In this document: one piece after another, positions 7,527 to 13,679 of the stretch
Layout: each line of letters starts with the position of its first letter
How positions within the stretch are numbered: the first letter of the stretch is position 1
Assembly: GCF_900240265.1 (NCBI RefSeq)
Contig: NZ_LT964741.1
Location: 24,402-43,633, forward strand
Direction of reading: 5' to 3'
Source: Galactobacillus timonensis
GTDB lineage: Bacteria > Bacillota_I > Bacilli_A > Erysipelotrichales > Erysipelotrichaceae
DNA: 19,232 nt
Notes under the pieces: model-generated
What the model was told of the DNA's origin: nothing
The model's input: the letters and a program-made list of their open reading frames with translations, nothing else
Databases searched by the model: none
Made by a program: the position numbers and the translations under genes

Positions 7527-8618
7527 TCAGAGCTCGATCTTCTTGAACGCTTCCCAGGGCAGGCCGGCTCTTCCGAAGTGACCATAGTTCGTTGTGGTCG
7601 CATAGATCGGACGGCGCAGATCCAGTTCCTTGATGATGTTGGAAACGGAGAAGTCAAAGTTCTTGTTGATGATGTCAAGCAGCTCTTCGTTCGTGTACTT
7701 GGAGGTACCGAATGTCTGAACGTTGACGCTCATCGGACGCGGCTCACCAATGGCATAGGCAAGCTCAATCTGGCACTTGTGAGCCAGGCCGTTGGCAACG
7801 ACATTGCGGCACACATAACGTGCATAGTAGGCTGCCGAACGGTCGACCTTGGTCGGATCCTTACTGGAGAAGCAGCCGCCGCCGATCGGGGCATATCCAC
7901 CATAGGAGTCAACGACAATCTTACGGCCCGTCGTTCCTGAATCGCCCCAGGATCCGCCGAGGATGAAGGATCCGGACGGGTTGATCAGATACTTGGTATT
8001 CTCATCAACAAGCTTCGGATCAACAACCGGCTTGATGACCTTTTCCATGACACACTTGCGGATTTCTTCCTGCGAAACATCCGCCGTGTGCTGTGTGGAA
8101 ACGACGATCGTATCGATGCGCTTCAGCTTGCCGTCAACATATTCCGCCGTAACCTGGGTCTTTCCATCCGGACGCAGGAACGGTGTCTGACGGCGAACCG
8201 TCTCGAGCTGCTTGGCCAGCTTGTGGGCGCAGTCGATGGCAAACGGCATCAGATCTTCCGTCTCATCATCGGCATAGCCGAACATGATGCCCTGGTCGCC
8301 GGCGCTGATCTCATCATGGGCAACAGCGCTGTTGATCTCGGAAGACTGCTTGTTCACCTTGACCTGAACATGGTATTCCTCGTCATAGCCGATCTGCTTC
8401 ATGACGCCGAGAGCGATCTTTTCGTAATCGATATCTGCAGTTGTTCCGGCTTCGCCGTAAACAAGAATGAGATCATCCTTGATCGTGGCTTCAACAGCCA
8501 TGTGGGCATCCGGATCCTGACGGATCGCTTCGTCGAGAATGGAATCCGCAATCAGGTCGCATACCTTGTCAGGATGTCCGCTGGTGACGGATTCAGATGA
8601 AAAATAGTACTTGGACAT
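7527..8618 (-). CDS. metK: S-adenosylmethionine synthetase
   Basis: Makes S-adenosylmethionine from methionine and ATP in the cytosol, the cell's methyl donor. The 363-residue product carries SGHPDK (13-18), AGDQGIMFGY (106-115), STQHTADV (174-181), GDSGTTGRKIVVDSYGG (225-241) and KDPTKVDRSAAY (253-264). It is about 20 residues shorter than the E. coli enzyme (384): the loop before the AGDQG motif is trimmed, and the C-terminal tail ends soon after GHFGR. The usual GGGAFSGKD reads GGGCFSSKD. The start is set at 8618 because the conserved N-terminus MSKYYFSSESVTSGHPDK begins there, preceded by GGAAGGAG. Extending to 8804 would translate the riboswitch. Regulation is by the SAM-clan riboswitch in the leader. 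Confidence 0.97.
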   Translation of the reverse strand: MSKYYFSSESVTSGHPDKVCDLIADSILDEAIRQDPDAHMAVEATIKDDLILVYGEAGTTADIDYEKIALGVMKQIGYDEEYHVQVKVNKQSSEINSAVAHDEISAGDQGIMFGYADDETEDLMPFAIDCAHKLAKQLETVRRQTPFLRPDGKTQVTAEYVDGKLKRIDTIVVSTQHTADVSQEEIRKCVMEKVIKPVVDPKLVDENTKYLINPSGSFILGGSWGDSGTTGRKIVVDSYGGYAPIGGGCFSSKDPTKVDRSAAYYARYVCRNVVANGLAHKCQIELAYAIGEPRPMSVNVQTFGTSKYTNEELLDIINKNFDFSVSNIIKELDLRRPIYATTTNYGHFGRAGLPWEAFKKIEL

Positions 8619-8626
8619 AAAAAATG

Positions 8627-8788
8627 CTCCTTCCTTTTCTTTAAGTCTTTTCTTCAAGATTAGAAAGAGTATTGATCTGTTCTCTTTCTTTATCGATGTC
8701 AGCGTTACCACCTTACGTTTCCATTTTCTCGCGCAGGTTGGTATGAGACCGATGAGCTGACCCTCTTGTCTCATTCCTGATAAAAGAC
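8627..8788 (-). promoter_or_regulatory. SAM-I/SAM-IV clan riboswitch in the metK leader
   Basis: Minus-strand leader RNA. The aptamer (8787-8687) has P1 TTTATC/GATAAA, P2 ATGAGAC (8774-8768) with GTCTCAT (8749-8743), and the S-box core segments ACCAACC (8742-8736) and AAGGTGGTAA (8714-8705). Where S-box RNAs have GGC/GCT, this one has ACC/GGT, a compensated pair. The P2 loop GTCAG (8761-8757) is complementary to CTGAC (8702-8698), the pseudoknot of this clan. P4 is absent and no kink-turn is evident in P2, which points to SAM-IV or SAM-I/IV rather than classic SAM-I. Downstream, CTCTTTCT (8669-8662) can pair with AGAAAGAG (8689-8682, overlapping P1) or with the Shine-Dalgarno GGAAGGAG (8634-8627). 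No terminator is seen, so control is probably at translation. Confidence 0.82.
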
Positions 8789-8794
8789 AACAGT

Positions 8795-8823
8795 ATTCAA
8801 TCATCTGACGGATTTAGAGTCAA
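8795..8823 (-). promoter_or_regulatory. Promoter of metK
   Basis: TTGACT (8823-8818) and an extended -10, TGATTGAAT (hexamer TTGAAT at 8800-8795), are separated by 17 bases. The predicted start is G at 8788, directly before the first base of the riboswitch P1 stem, which supports both calls. Confidence 0.6.
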
Positions 8824-8854
8824 CGCGCAGGGGATATACAAATCAGGGGATGTG

Positions 8855-8882
8855 TAAACACATCGATCCCTTTTGATATAAT
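8855..8882 (+). promoter_or_regulatory. Promoter of the AI-2E-family gene
   Basis: TAAACA at 8855-8860, a 16-base spacer and a perfect TATAAT at 8877-8882. The ATG at 8881 falls inside this -10 box and therefore cannot be the start codon of the gene. It faces away from the metK promoter, about 32 bases apart. Confidence 0.65.
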
Positions 8883-8911
8883 GAAAAAACAACAAAGATT
8901 TAGACAAAAAC

Positions 8912-8917
8912 AGGGGA
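8912..8917 (+). promoter_or_regulatory. Ribosome-binding site that fixes the AI-2E gene start
   Basis: AGGGGA at 8912-8917 with 8 bases to the ATG at 8926. It decides in favour of that codon over the in-frame ATG at 8881. Confidence 0.7.
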
Positions 8918-8925
8918 ACAACGTT

Positions 8926-10068
8926 ATGAAATTCAAACTGCCTGATCAGAACTGGAATCAGATCTGGACCTACGTCATCAGCGGCATCATTCTGATCTGC
9001 ATATTCTTTCTCTTCCGTTACGGCAGTTCCGTCGCTGCTTTCTTTTCCACCATCAACAAGGGGCTGGCTCCCTTTGTCTGGGGATTCGTGATTGCCTTTA
9101 TCTGCGTACCGCTCAGAAGAGTGATCGAAACAAAGTGGCTCGCCAAAACCAGTCTCAAGCCGCATACGAAGCGGGTGATCGGCGTCGTCGGGACGATGGC
9201 GGTGTTTGCAGTGGTTCTAATTTCGTTTTTCGCGATTTTGACGCCGCAGCTGATCTCTTCGATTGAGACGCTGGTTTCTTCGCTGGATACGTATATGAAT
9301 CAGTTCGAGACATTTCTGCAGAATCTTGCGCAGAACAATGCAACGGTGCTGAGCATCGTTCAAAAGGTCCTGGAGACTGTATCAAACATGCTGCAGAACA
9401 TGCTCAACGGCACCGAGGGAATTCTCAATACGGTTCTCAACTATTCGGTCAGCGTCGTGACGAATGTCATCAACTTCTTCATCGGTGTGATCATTGCGGT
9501 CTATCTTCTGATGGATTCGGAGCGCTGGAAGCGGCAGCTGAAACGGGTTCTCTATGCAGTCTTCAACAGTGAAGCGGCCGGCGGCGTGATTTACTTTCTG
9601 CGGCTGTGTCAGCGGATGCTGAACAACTTCATTTTCGGAAAGGCTCTGGATTCATTGATCATCGGCATCGTCTGCGGCATCGTCTGTGCGATCATGCGCC
9701 TTCCGTATACGCCTCTGCTTGCCTTCATTGTGGGCATTACGAACATGATTCCGGTCTTCGGGCCGTTTATCGGCGCGATTCCGTGCATCTTCATTCTGCT
9801 GATGATCAATCCGGTACAGGCACTGGAGTTTACGGTATTCATTCTGATTCTGCAGCAGGTGGACGGGAATATTCTCGGCCCGAGAATTCTGGGCGATCAG
9901 ATGGGTCTGCCGGCATTGTGGGTCATGTTTGCAATCCTGATCGGCGGCCAGCTGTGGGGCGTCATCGGCATGTTCCTGGGCGTTCCGGTATTCTCCGTCT
10001 TCTATGTCCTGATCCGCGACTTCGTCAACCGCCGTCTGCGTGAAAAACGCATGAAGATCGATTCGTAA
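8926..10068 (+). CDS. AI-2E family (PerM/YtvI-like) membrane transporter
   Basis: Polytopic membrane protein of 380 residues with about seven or eight hydrophobic segments in the family layout: two early segments, a third after residue 85, a long extracytoplasmic helical loop (about 110-185), then the C-terminal bundle. Family hallmarks are TNMIPVFGPFIGAIPC and QQVDGNILGPRILGDQMGL, followed by the GG(x)LWGVIGMFLGVPVF segment. Members have been linked to autoinducer-2 export, sporulation or ion-coupled transport, so the substrate is uncertain. I set the start at 8926 because AGGGGA lies 9 bases upstream and because the earlier ATG at 8881 overlaps the -10 box. The gene is monocistronic, divergent from metK and closed by its own terminator. 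Confidence 0.9.
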   Translation: MKFKLPDQNWNQIWTYVISGIILICIFFLFRYGSSVAAFFSTINKGLAPFVWGFVIAFICVPLRRVIETKWLAKTSLKPHTKRVIGVVGTMAVFAVVLISFFAILTPQLISSIETLVSSLDTYMNQFETFLQNLAQNNATVLSIVQKVLETVSNMLQNMLNGTEGILNTVLNYSVSVVTNVINFFIGVIIAVYLLMDSERWKRQLKRVLYAVFNSEAAGGVIYFLRLCQRMLNNFIFGKALDSLIIGIVCGIVCAIMRLPYTPLLAFIVGITNMIPVFGPFIGAIPCIFILLMINPVQALEFTVFILILQQVDGNILGPRILGDQMGLPALWVMFAILIGGQLWGVIGMFLGVPVFSVFYVLIRDFVNRRLREKRMKIDS

Positions 10069-10080
10069 TAATGCATGTTC

Positions 10081-10105
10081 AGCCGGGATGATTCCCGGCT
10101 TTTTT
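10081..10105 (+). terminator. Rho-independent terminator of the AI-2E-family gene
   Basis: AGCCGGGA (10081-10088) and TCCCGGCT (10093-10100) form a perfect 8-bp stem with loop TGAT, followed by six Ts. Confidence 0.95.
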
Positions 10106-10128
10106 CTGGCGGAAAACAAGTGCAATGA

Positions 10129-10136
10129 AACTGAAA
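10129..10136. repeat. Target-site duplication, left copy
   Basis: AACTGAAA, directly abutting the left terminal inverted repeat; identical to 10435-10442. Confidence 0.8.
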
Positions 10137-10434
10137 AAATCCTCATTTGCACCAAGGGTGTGGAAGAATATTCGTTTGACAAGATCGACAACCTTCATGT
10201 TCAGTTGAAGCAATATATATGCGCATGCATGGAGAATACAACAGAGAAGATCTTCAAGACCTGGTGAATCTGATCCGGTTCATCCTGTCCAAGGCAAACC
10301 GCGGGTATGAAAAGACCGATTTATTTCTCAACATGGCACTAAGCGCAACTGGAAAAGTGCGATATCGGAACCGGATGGCGAAAACCGTCAATCAATAAGC
10401 CTATGACTACCCCCCCTGGTGCAAATGAGGATCT
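10137..10434 (+). mobile_element. 298-bp IS1595-like mini-element with 8-bp target duplication
   Basis: The ends are inverted repeats: AAATCCTCATTTGCACCA (10137-10154) and TGGTGCAAATGAGGATCT (10417-10434), 17 of 18 matching. They are flanked exactly by the direct repeat AACTGAAA at 10129-10136 and 10435-10442. An 8-bp duplication is usual for IS1595-family insertions. Inside is only the 3' end of a transposase gene, so this is an internal-deletion derivative that would need a transposase from elsewhere. It sits between the terminator of the AI-2E gene and the promoter region of the fumarate reductase gene. Element boundaries are well supported; the family name is less certain. Confidence 0.8.
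10157..10398 (+). pseudogene. IS1595/ISXO2-like transposase, frameshifted C-terminal fragment
   Basis: The first frame reads GVEEYSFDKIDNLHVQLKQY, then a second frame two bases on continues MRMHGEYNREDLQDLVNLIR and further to the TAA at 10396-10398. The join lies in a TATATAT run near 10213-10219, where an extra AT breaks the frame. The restored peptide resembles the C-terminal end of IS1595/ISXO2-type transposases (pattern Y-x-x-x-x-I-x-x-L-H-x-x-L-K, then a conserved hydrophobic helix). The catalytic domain is missing. It is certainly non-functional; the family call is from memory of the pattern and is moderate. Confidence 0.55.
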
Positions 10435-10442
10435 AACTGAAA
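10435..10442. repeat. Target-site duplication, right copy
   Basis: AACTGAAA, directly abutting the right terminal inverted repeat; identical to 10129-10136. Confidence 0.8.
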
Positions 10443-10482
10443 GAACAGGGAATATCTCAATATCAGAAGAAATGTGAAAGCT

Positions 10483-10510
10483 TTGTGAAATGATGGGTAC
10501 AAAGTATGTT
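10483..10510 (+). promoter_or_regulatory. Candidate promoter of the fumarate reductase gene
   Basis: TTGTGA (10483-10488), 16 bases, TATGTT (10505-10510). Each hexamer matches the vegetative consensus at four of six positions. It would give a leader of about 40 bases that contains the AGGAGG site at 10545-10550. Confidence 0.35.
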
Positions 10511-10558
10511 AGGATATTTCCGCAGAAATCAAAGGGATAACTGCAGGAGGGAAAGAGA

Positions 10559-12517
10559 ATGAGTTTATCTGAATCTAAGGGATTCTCACGTACATTCGTC
10601 GGTGTACTCTTTGCGGCGGCAATTGGACTGGGAACTCTGCCTGGATGCGGCAGCTCCAGCAATGCAGGTGCATCTGCTGACGGAGGCGTTTCCGGAACAT
10701 TTACGGGCACTGCTGTCGGTATGGGCGGTGAATCGAATCCGGTCGAAGTAACTCTGACACTGGAAGACAGCAAGATCGTTGATGCGACGGCAACCGGTGC
10801 AGGCGAGACCGAGGGTATCGGCTCCAAGGCAATTGATACGATGCCGGGCGAGATCAAATCTTCGGGATCGATCGCAGTTGATACAGTATCGGGTGCGACC
10901 ATTACTTCCAATGCAATTCTGGAAGCGGCAGCTGCGGCTCTGACGTCGGCAGGTCTGAATCCGGATGATTACAAGACGGCAGCAGCTTCTACGGCAGCGG
11001 CTGCAGAAGATGTGACCAAGGATGTTGATATCGTCATCGTCGGTGCCGGCGGTGCCGGTATGACGGCTGCGATCAAGGCGGCGGATGAAGGTGCTTCCGT
11101 TGTGATTCTTGAGTCTCAGGCCATGGCAGGCGGCAACTCCGTCCGTTCCACCGGCGGTATGAACGCAGCCAAGACCGTTTATCAGGATGAAAATGAGTTC
11201 GATGAGTCGGCAGGTGTTGAAGCGACGCTGAAGAGTGCTCGTGAGAACTATGCGGACAATGCGGATATCCAGGCTCTTGCGGATACGGTTGAGAAGCAGT
11301 GGGCTGACTATCAGGCAAATCCGGAAGGCTACTTCGATTCCGTTGAGCTGTTTGAGCTCGATACGATGATCGGCGGCAAGGGCATCAACGATATTGAACT
11401 GGTCAAGACGCTGGCTGAGAACAGCTCGGATGCGATTGACTGGCTCGAGTCCATCGGTGCTACGCTCCACAATGTCGGCCAGTTCGGCGGTGCTTCGGTC
11501 AAGCGTATTCATCGCCCGGTCAATGACCAGGGCAAGACGACGGCTGTCGGTGCCTATGTTGTTCCAATCCTTGAGAAGAACGTTGAGGATCGCGGCGTTG
11601 AGATTCTCTACAATACGACGGCAGATCAGATTCTGACGGATTCGGACGGCAATGTTGCAGGTGTTCATGCGACAACGGCTGATGGCGGCAATGTGACGGT
11701 TAATGCGAAGGCAGTCATTCTTGCGACGGGCGGCTTCGGTGCCAACAACGACATGGTTGTTGCCCAGAACCATCCGGAACTGAAGGGCTACATCACAACC
11801 AACGCTGCCGGTGCACAGGGCCAGGGCATTACGATGGCTGAGGCGATCGGTGCCGGTACGGTTGATATGGATCAGATCCAGCTCCATCCGACAGTTCATG
11901 TGGATGATGATGGCAATGCACATCTGATTACCGAAGGTCTTCGCGGCGATGGTGCAATCCTCGTAAATAAGGAAGGCAACCGCTTCTTTAATGAAGTTGG
12001 TACGCGTGATGCTGTATCGAATGCTGAAAACGAGCAGACGGACGGTCAGGCATGGCTCGTCATCGACCAGGCGATGGTAGATGCTTCGGCAGTCATTGCC
12101 GGATACATCAGCGCCGGCTATACTGTAACCGGTTCGACGTATGAGGAACTGGCGGATGCGATGGGCGTTCCGGCAGATACCTTTGCAGCTACGATGGAAA
12201 AGTGGAATGAGTGTGTTGCAAACCAGTCGGATCCGGATTTCAACCGTGTATCCTTCGCAAATCCTCTGGATACAGCTCCGTACTATGCAATCCTTGTTCA
12301 GCCGGGCATCCATCATACGATGGGCGGTCTGACCATTGATACTTCCTGCGAAGTTCTCGATGGCGTTCATGGCAATGTGATTCCGGGCCTGTTCGCTGCC
12401 GGCGAAGTTACGGGCGGCGTTCATGGCGCAAACCGTCTGGGCGGAAACGCAGTCGCTGACTTCGTTGTCTTCGGCGGAATTGCCGGTGAGTCGGCTGCCG
12501 CTTACGTCAAGAAGTAA
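10559..12517 (+). CDS. Lipoprotein flavin-dependent fumarate reductase
   Basis: Extracytosolic reductase of 652 residues, probably using fumarate as terminal electron acceptor. Signal peptide with lipobox-like LPGC (Cys30); FMN-binding domain (about 44-130) with the ApbE flavinylation motif SGAT (111-114), which should carry covalent FMN; an Ala-rich linker; then an FAD-binding FrdA-type domain with VGAGGAG (161-167). Residues equivalent to the Shewanella Fcc3 active site are present: QLHPT (His443), TEGLRG (Thr458, Glu459, Arg462), TRD (Arg483), HHTMGG (585-590) and NRLGGNA (Arg626). Keeping Thr-Glu favours fumarate over urocanate as substrate (inference). Electrons would come from a membrane donor not encoded here. 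AGGAGG precedes the ATG. The gene is monocistronic, with a terminator behind it. Confidence 0.9.
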   Translation: MSLSESKGFSRTFVGVLFAAAIGLGTLPGCGSSSNAGASADGGVSGTFTGTAVGMGGESNPVEVTLTLEDSKIVDATATGAGETEGIGSKAIDTMPGEIKSSGSIAVDTVSGATITSNAILEAAAAALTSAGLNPDDYKTAAASTAAAAEDVTKDVDIVIVGAGGAGMTAAIKAADEGASVVILESQAMAGGNSVRSTGGMNAAKTVYQDENEFDESAGVEATLKSARENYADNADIQALADTVEKQWADYQANPEGYFDSVELFELDTMIGGKGINDIELVKTLAENSSDAIDWLESIGATLHNVGQFGGASVKRIHRPVNDQGKTTAVGAYVVPILEKNVEDRGVEILYNTTADQILTDSDGNVAGVHATTADGGNVTVNAKAVILATGGFGANNDMVVAQNHPELKGYITTNAAGAQGQGITMAEAIGAGTVDMDQIQLHPTVHVDDDGNAHLITEGLRGDGAILVNKEGNRFFNEVGTRDAVSNAENEQTDGQAWLVIDQAMVDASAVIAGYISAGYTVTGSTYEELADAMGVPADTFAATMEKWNECVANQSDPDFNRVSFANPLDTAPYYAILVQPGIHHTMGGLTIDTSCEVLDGVHGNVIPGLFAAGEVTGGVHGANRLGGNAVADFVVFGGIAGESAAAYVKK

Positions 12518-12544
12518 GCAGTACCGTTTGAATATTCAGGCATG

Positions 12545-12580
12545 AAAAAGCACCTGTTCGATTGTGGACAGGTGCTTTTC
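12545..12580. terminator. Bidirectional terminator between convergent genes
   Basis: AAAAGCACCTGT (12546-12557) and ACAGGTGCTTTT (12568-12579) form a perfect 12-bp stem with A-run and T-run on either side. It can stop both the fumarate reductase gene (plus) and the WYL regulator (minus), whose stop codon overlaps it. Confidence 0.92.
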
Positions 12581-13577
12581 AATTGGCCTGCTGATAAGCC
12601 TTTTGTGCATTTTCGATGCGCTGCCTCATCTCTTCCTTCAGACTTTCCGGATAGGTGATGACCACCTTGTCAATGTACTGCTGGGCGAAAATCAACAACC
12701 CTGTCCTGGAACCTTTGACACTGATTTCAAAGTGATCGTCATCATATTTGTGCAGTGTCAGCTCCTCCGGTCCAAAGAAATCGATGATCTGATTCAGACA
12801 GCTGTTCTGGCAGACGAGGCGGGCGGAAACCGTTTCGTCACTGTACATGAACAGCTTATAGCGCGCATAGTTGTAGATGTCCTTGAACTGCCGGCTCTGC
12901 TTTTCATTGAGCGTAGGAACAACCGTATCTTTGTCGATGCGGACTGAGCGCATACGGTCCAGACGGTAGTGTGAGAAATCCGCATGATCCTCTGTCGTTG
13001 CCACGACATAGGGACGTGACTCTTCGTAGACGATGCCGCGGGGTTCGATGCAGTAATCCTCTTCACGTCGCGGGACGAGTTTCTTGTCCATCGAATACTT
13101 CAGATAGGTGAAGGAAACCGGATGCCCGTCCCTGACCGCCCGGGCGATGAGATCGATCGTCGTCATCAGCTCCTCATTTTCCGTTTTCTGCGGATTGGGC
13201 ATGTAGACGCTGCTGCGGTAGAGATCCTGCTGGTACCGGTTCAAAAAGGAAAGAAGCTTATTGATCAGGGCTTCGCTTTCATCCTGATTGATGAAATGAG
13301 AGGCGTGTACAGCGTTGCACAGCATCAGAATTTCAGAACGGCTGAAGATACGTGAACGCAGGTAGTAGCCTTTGTGCTGCTCGTCCCATGTACTGATGTC
13401 ATAGCCAAAGCTGCGCAGAAGGTCGATGTTGGCATAGATCGTTCTTCGCTCAGCCTTAAGGTGGTAGCACTTTTCAAGATGGGACATGATATCGGAAATG
13501 GAGAGAATATGATTTTCATCGGAAAAGGTTTCCAGTATTTCGAGAATTGCAAAGGGAAGTTCTTTCTTGTCTGCCAT
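12579..13577 (-). CDS. WYL-domain transcriptional regulator
   Basis: Predicted ligand-sensing DNA-binding protein of 332 residues. N-terminal winged helix-turn-helix (about 1-65) with ERRTIYANIDLLRSFGYDI as recognition part; middle and C-terminal regions match the WYL/YafY pattern (about 120-200: VSFTYLKY, IEPRGIVYE, PYVVA, HYRLDRM) and the WCX extension that follows. The start is set at 13577 (MADKKELPF) because AAAGGA lies about 10 bases upstream. A longer reading from 13625 would begin inside the glutamine synthetase terminator. Ligand and targets are unknown. It is separated from the upstream glutamine synthetase by a terminator. A perfect dyad overlaps its ribosome-binding region and may be an autoregulatory site. 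Confidence 0.85.
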   Translation of the reverse strand: MADKKELPFAILEILETFSDENHILSISDIMSHLEKCYHLKAERRTIYANIDLLRSFGYDISTWDEQHKGYYLRSRIFSRSEILMLCNAVHASHFINQDESEALINKLLSFLNRYQQDLYRSSVYMPNPQKTENEELMTTIDLIARAVRDGHPVSFTYLKYSMDKKLVPRREEDYCIEPRGIVYEESRPYVVATTEDHADFSHYRLDRMRSVRIDKDTVVPTLNEKQSRQFKDIYNYARYKLFMYSDETVSARLVCQNSCLNQIIDFFGPEELTLHKYDDDHFEISVKGSRTGLLIFAQQYIDKVVITYPESLKEEMRQRIENAQKAYQQAN

Positions 13578-13589
13578 TTGGAGAAGATC

Positions 13590-13607
13590 CTTTCTGACTA
13601 CAGAAAG
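13590..13607. promoter_or_regulatory. Dyad upstream of the WYL regulator
   Basis: CTTTCTG (13590-13596), ACTA, CAGAAAG (13601-13607): a perfect 7-bp inverted repeat 12 bases before the start codon. On the minus strand its second arm runs into the Shine-Dalgarno AAAGGA, and a TATACT (13611-13606) overlaps its first arm. It may be an operator for autoregulation or an RNA hairpin covering the ribosome site; both are inference. Confidence 0.45.
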
Positions 13608-13608
13608 T

Positions 13609-13644
13609 ATAAAACAAAACAGCACTCTGCCGAAACAGAGTGCT
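13609..13644 (-). terminator. Rho-independent terminator of glnN
   Basis: On the minus strand AGCACTCTG (13644-13636) pairs with CAGAGTGCT (13629-13621) across a 6-base loop, followed by GTTTTGTTTT. It lies 36 bases after the glutamine synthetase stop. Confidence 0.92.
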
Positions 13645-13679
13645 GAACACGACGAAGATAAATCCTGGAGGAGGGAGAA

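Noticed and set aside
8687..8788. T-box leader for metK, suggested by AAGGTGG
   Set aside because: The T-box consensus GGTGGNACCGCG is not met and no specifier stem is seen; the same bases fit the SAM-clan core with its pseudoknot.
8619..8804. Upstream extension of metK by 62 codons
   Set aside because: It would translate the riboswitch and the region after P1; the family N-terminus and Shine-Dalgarno fix the start at 8618.
10586..12424. 612-codon open frame on the minus strand
   Set aside because: It is the antisense shadow of the fumarate reductase gene; its composition (Arg, Ile, Asn, Cys rich) is typical of a shadow frame.
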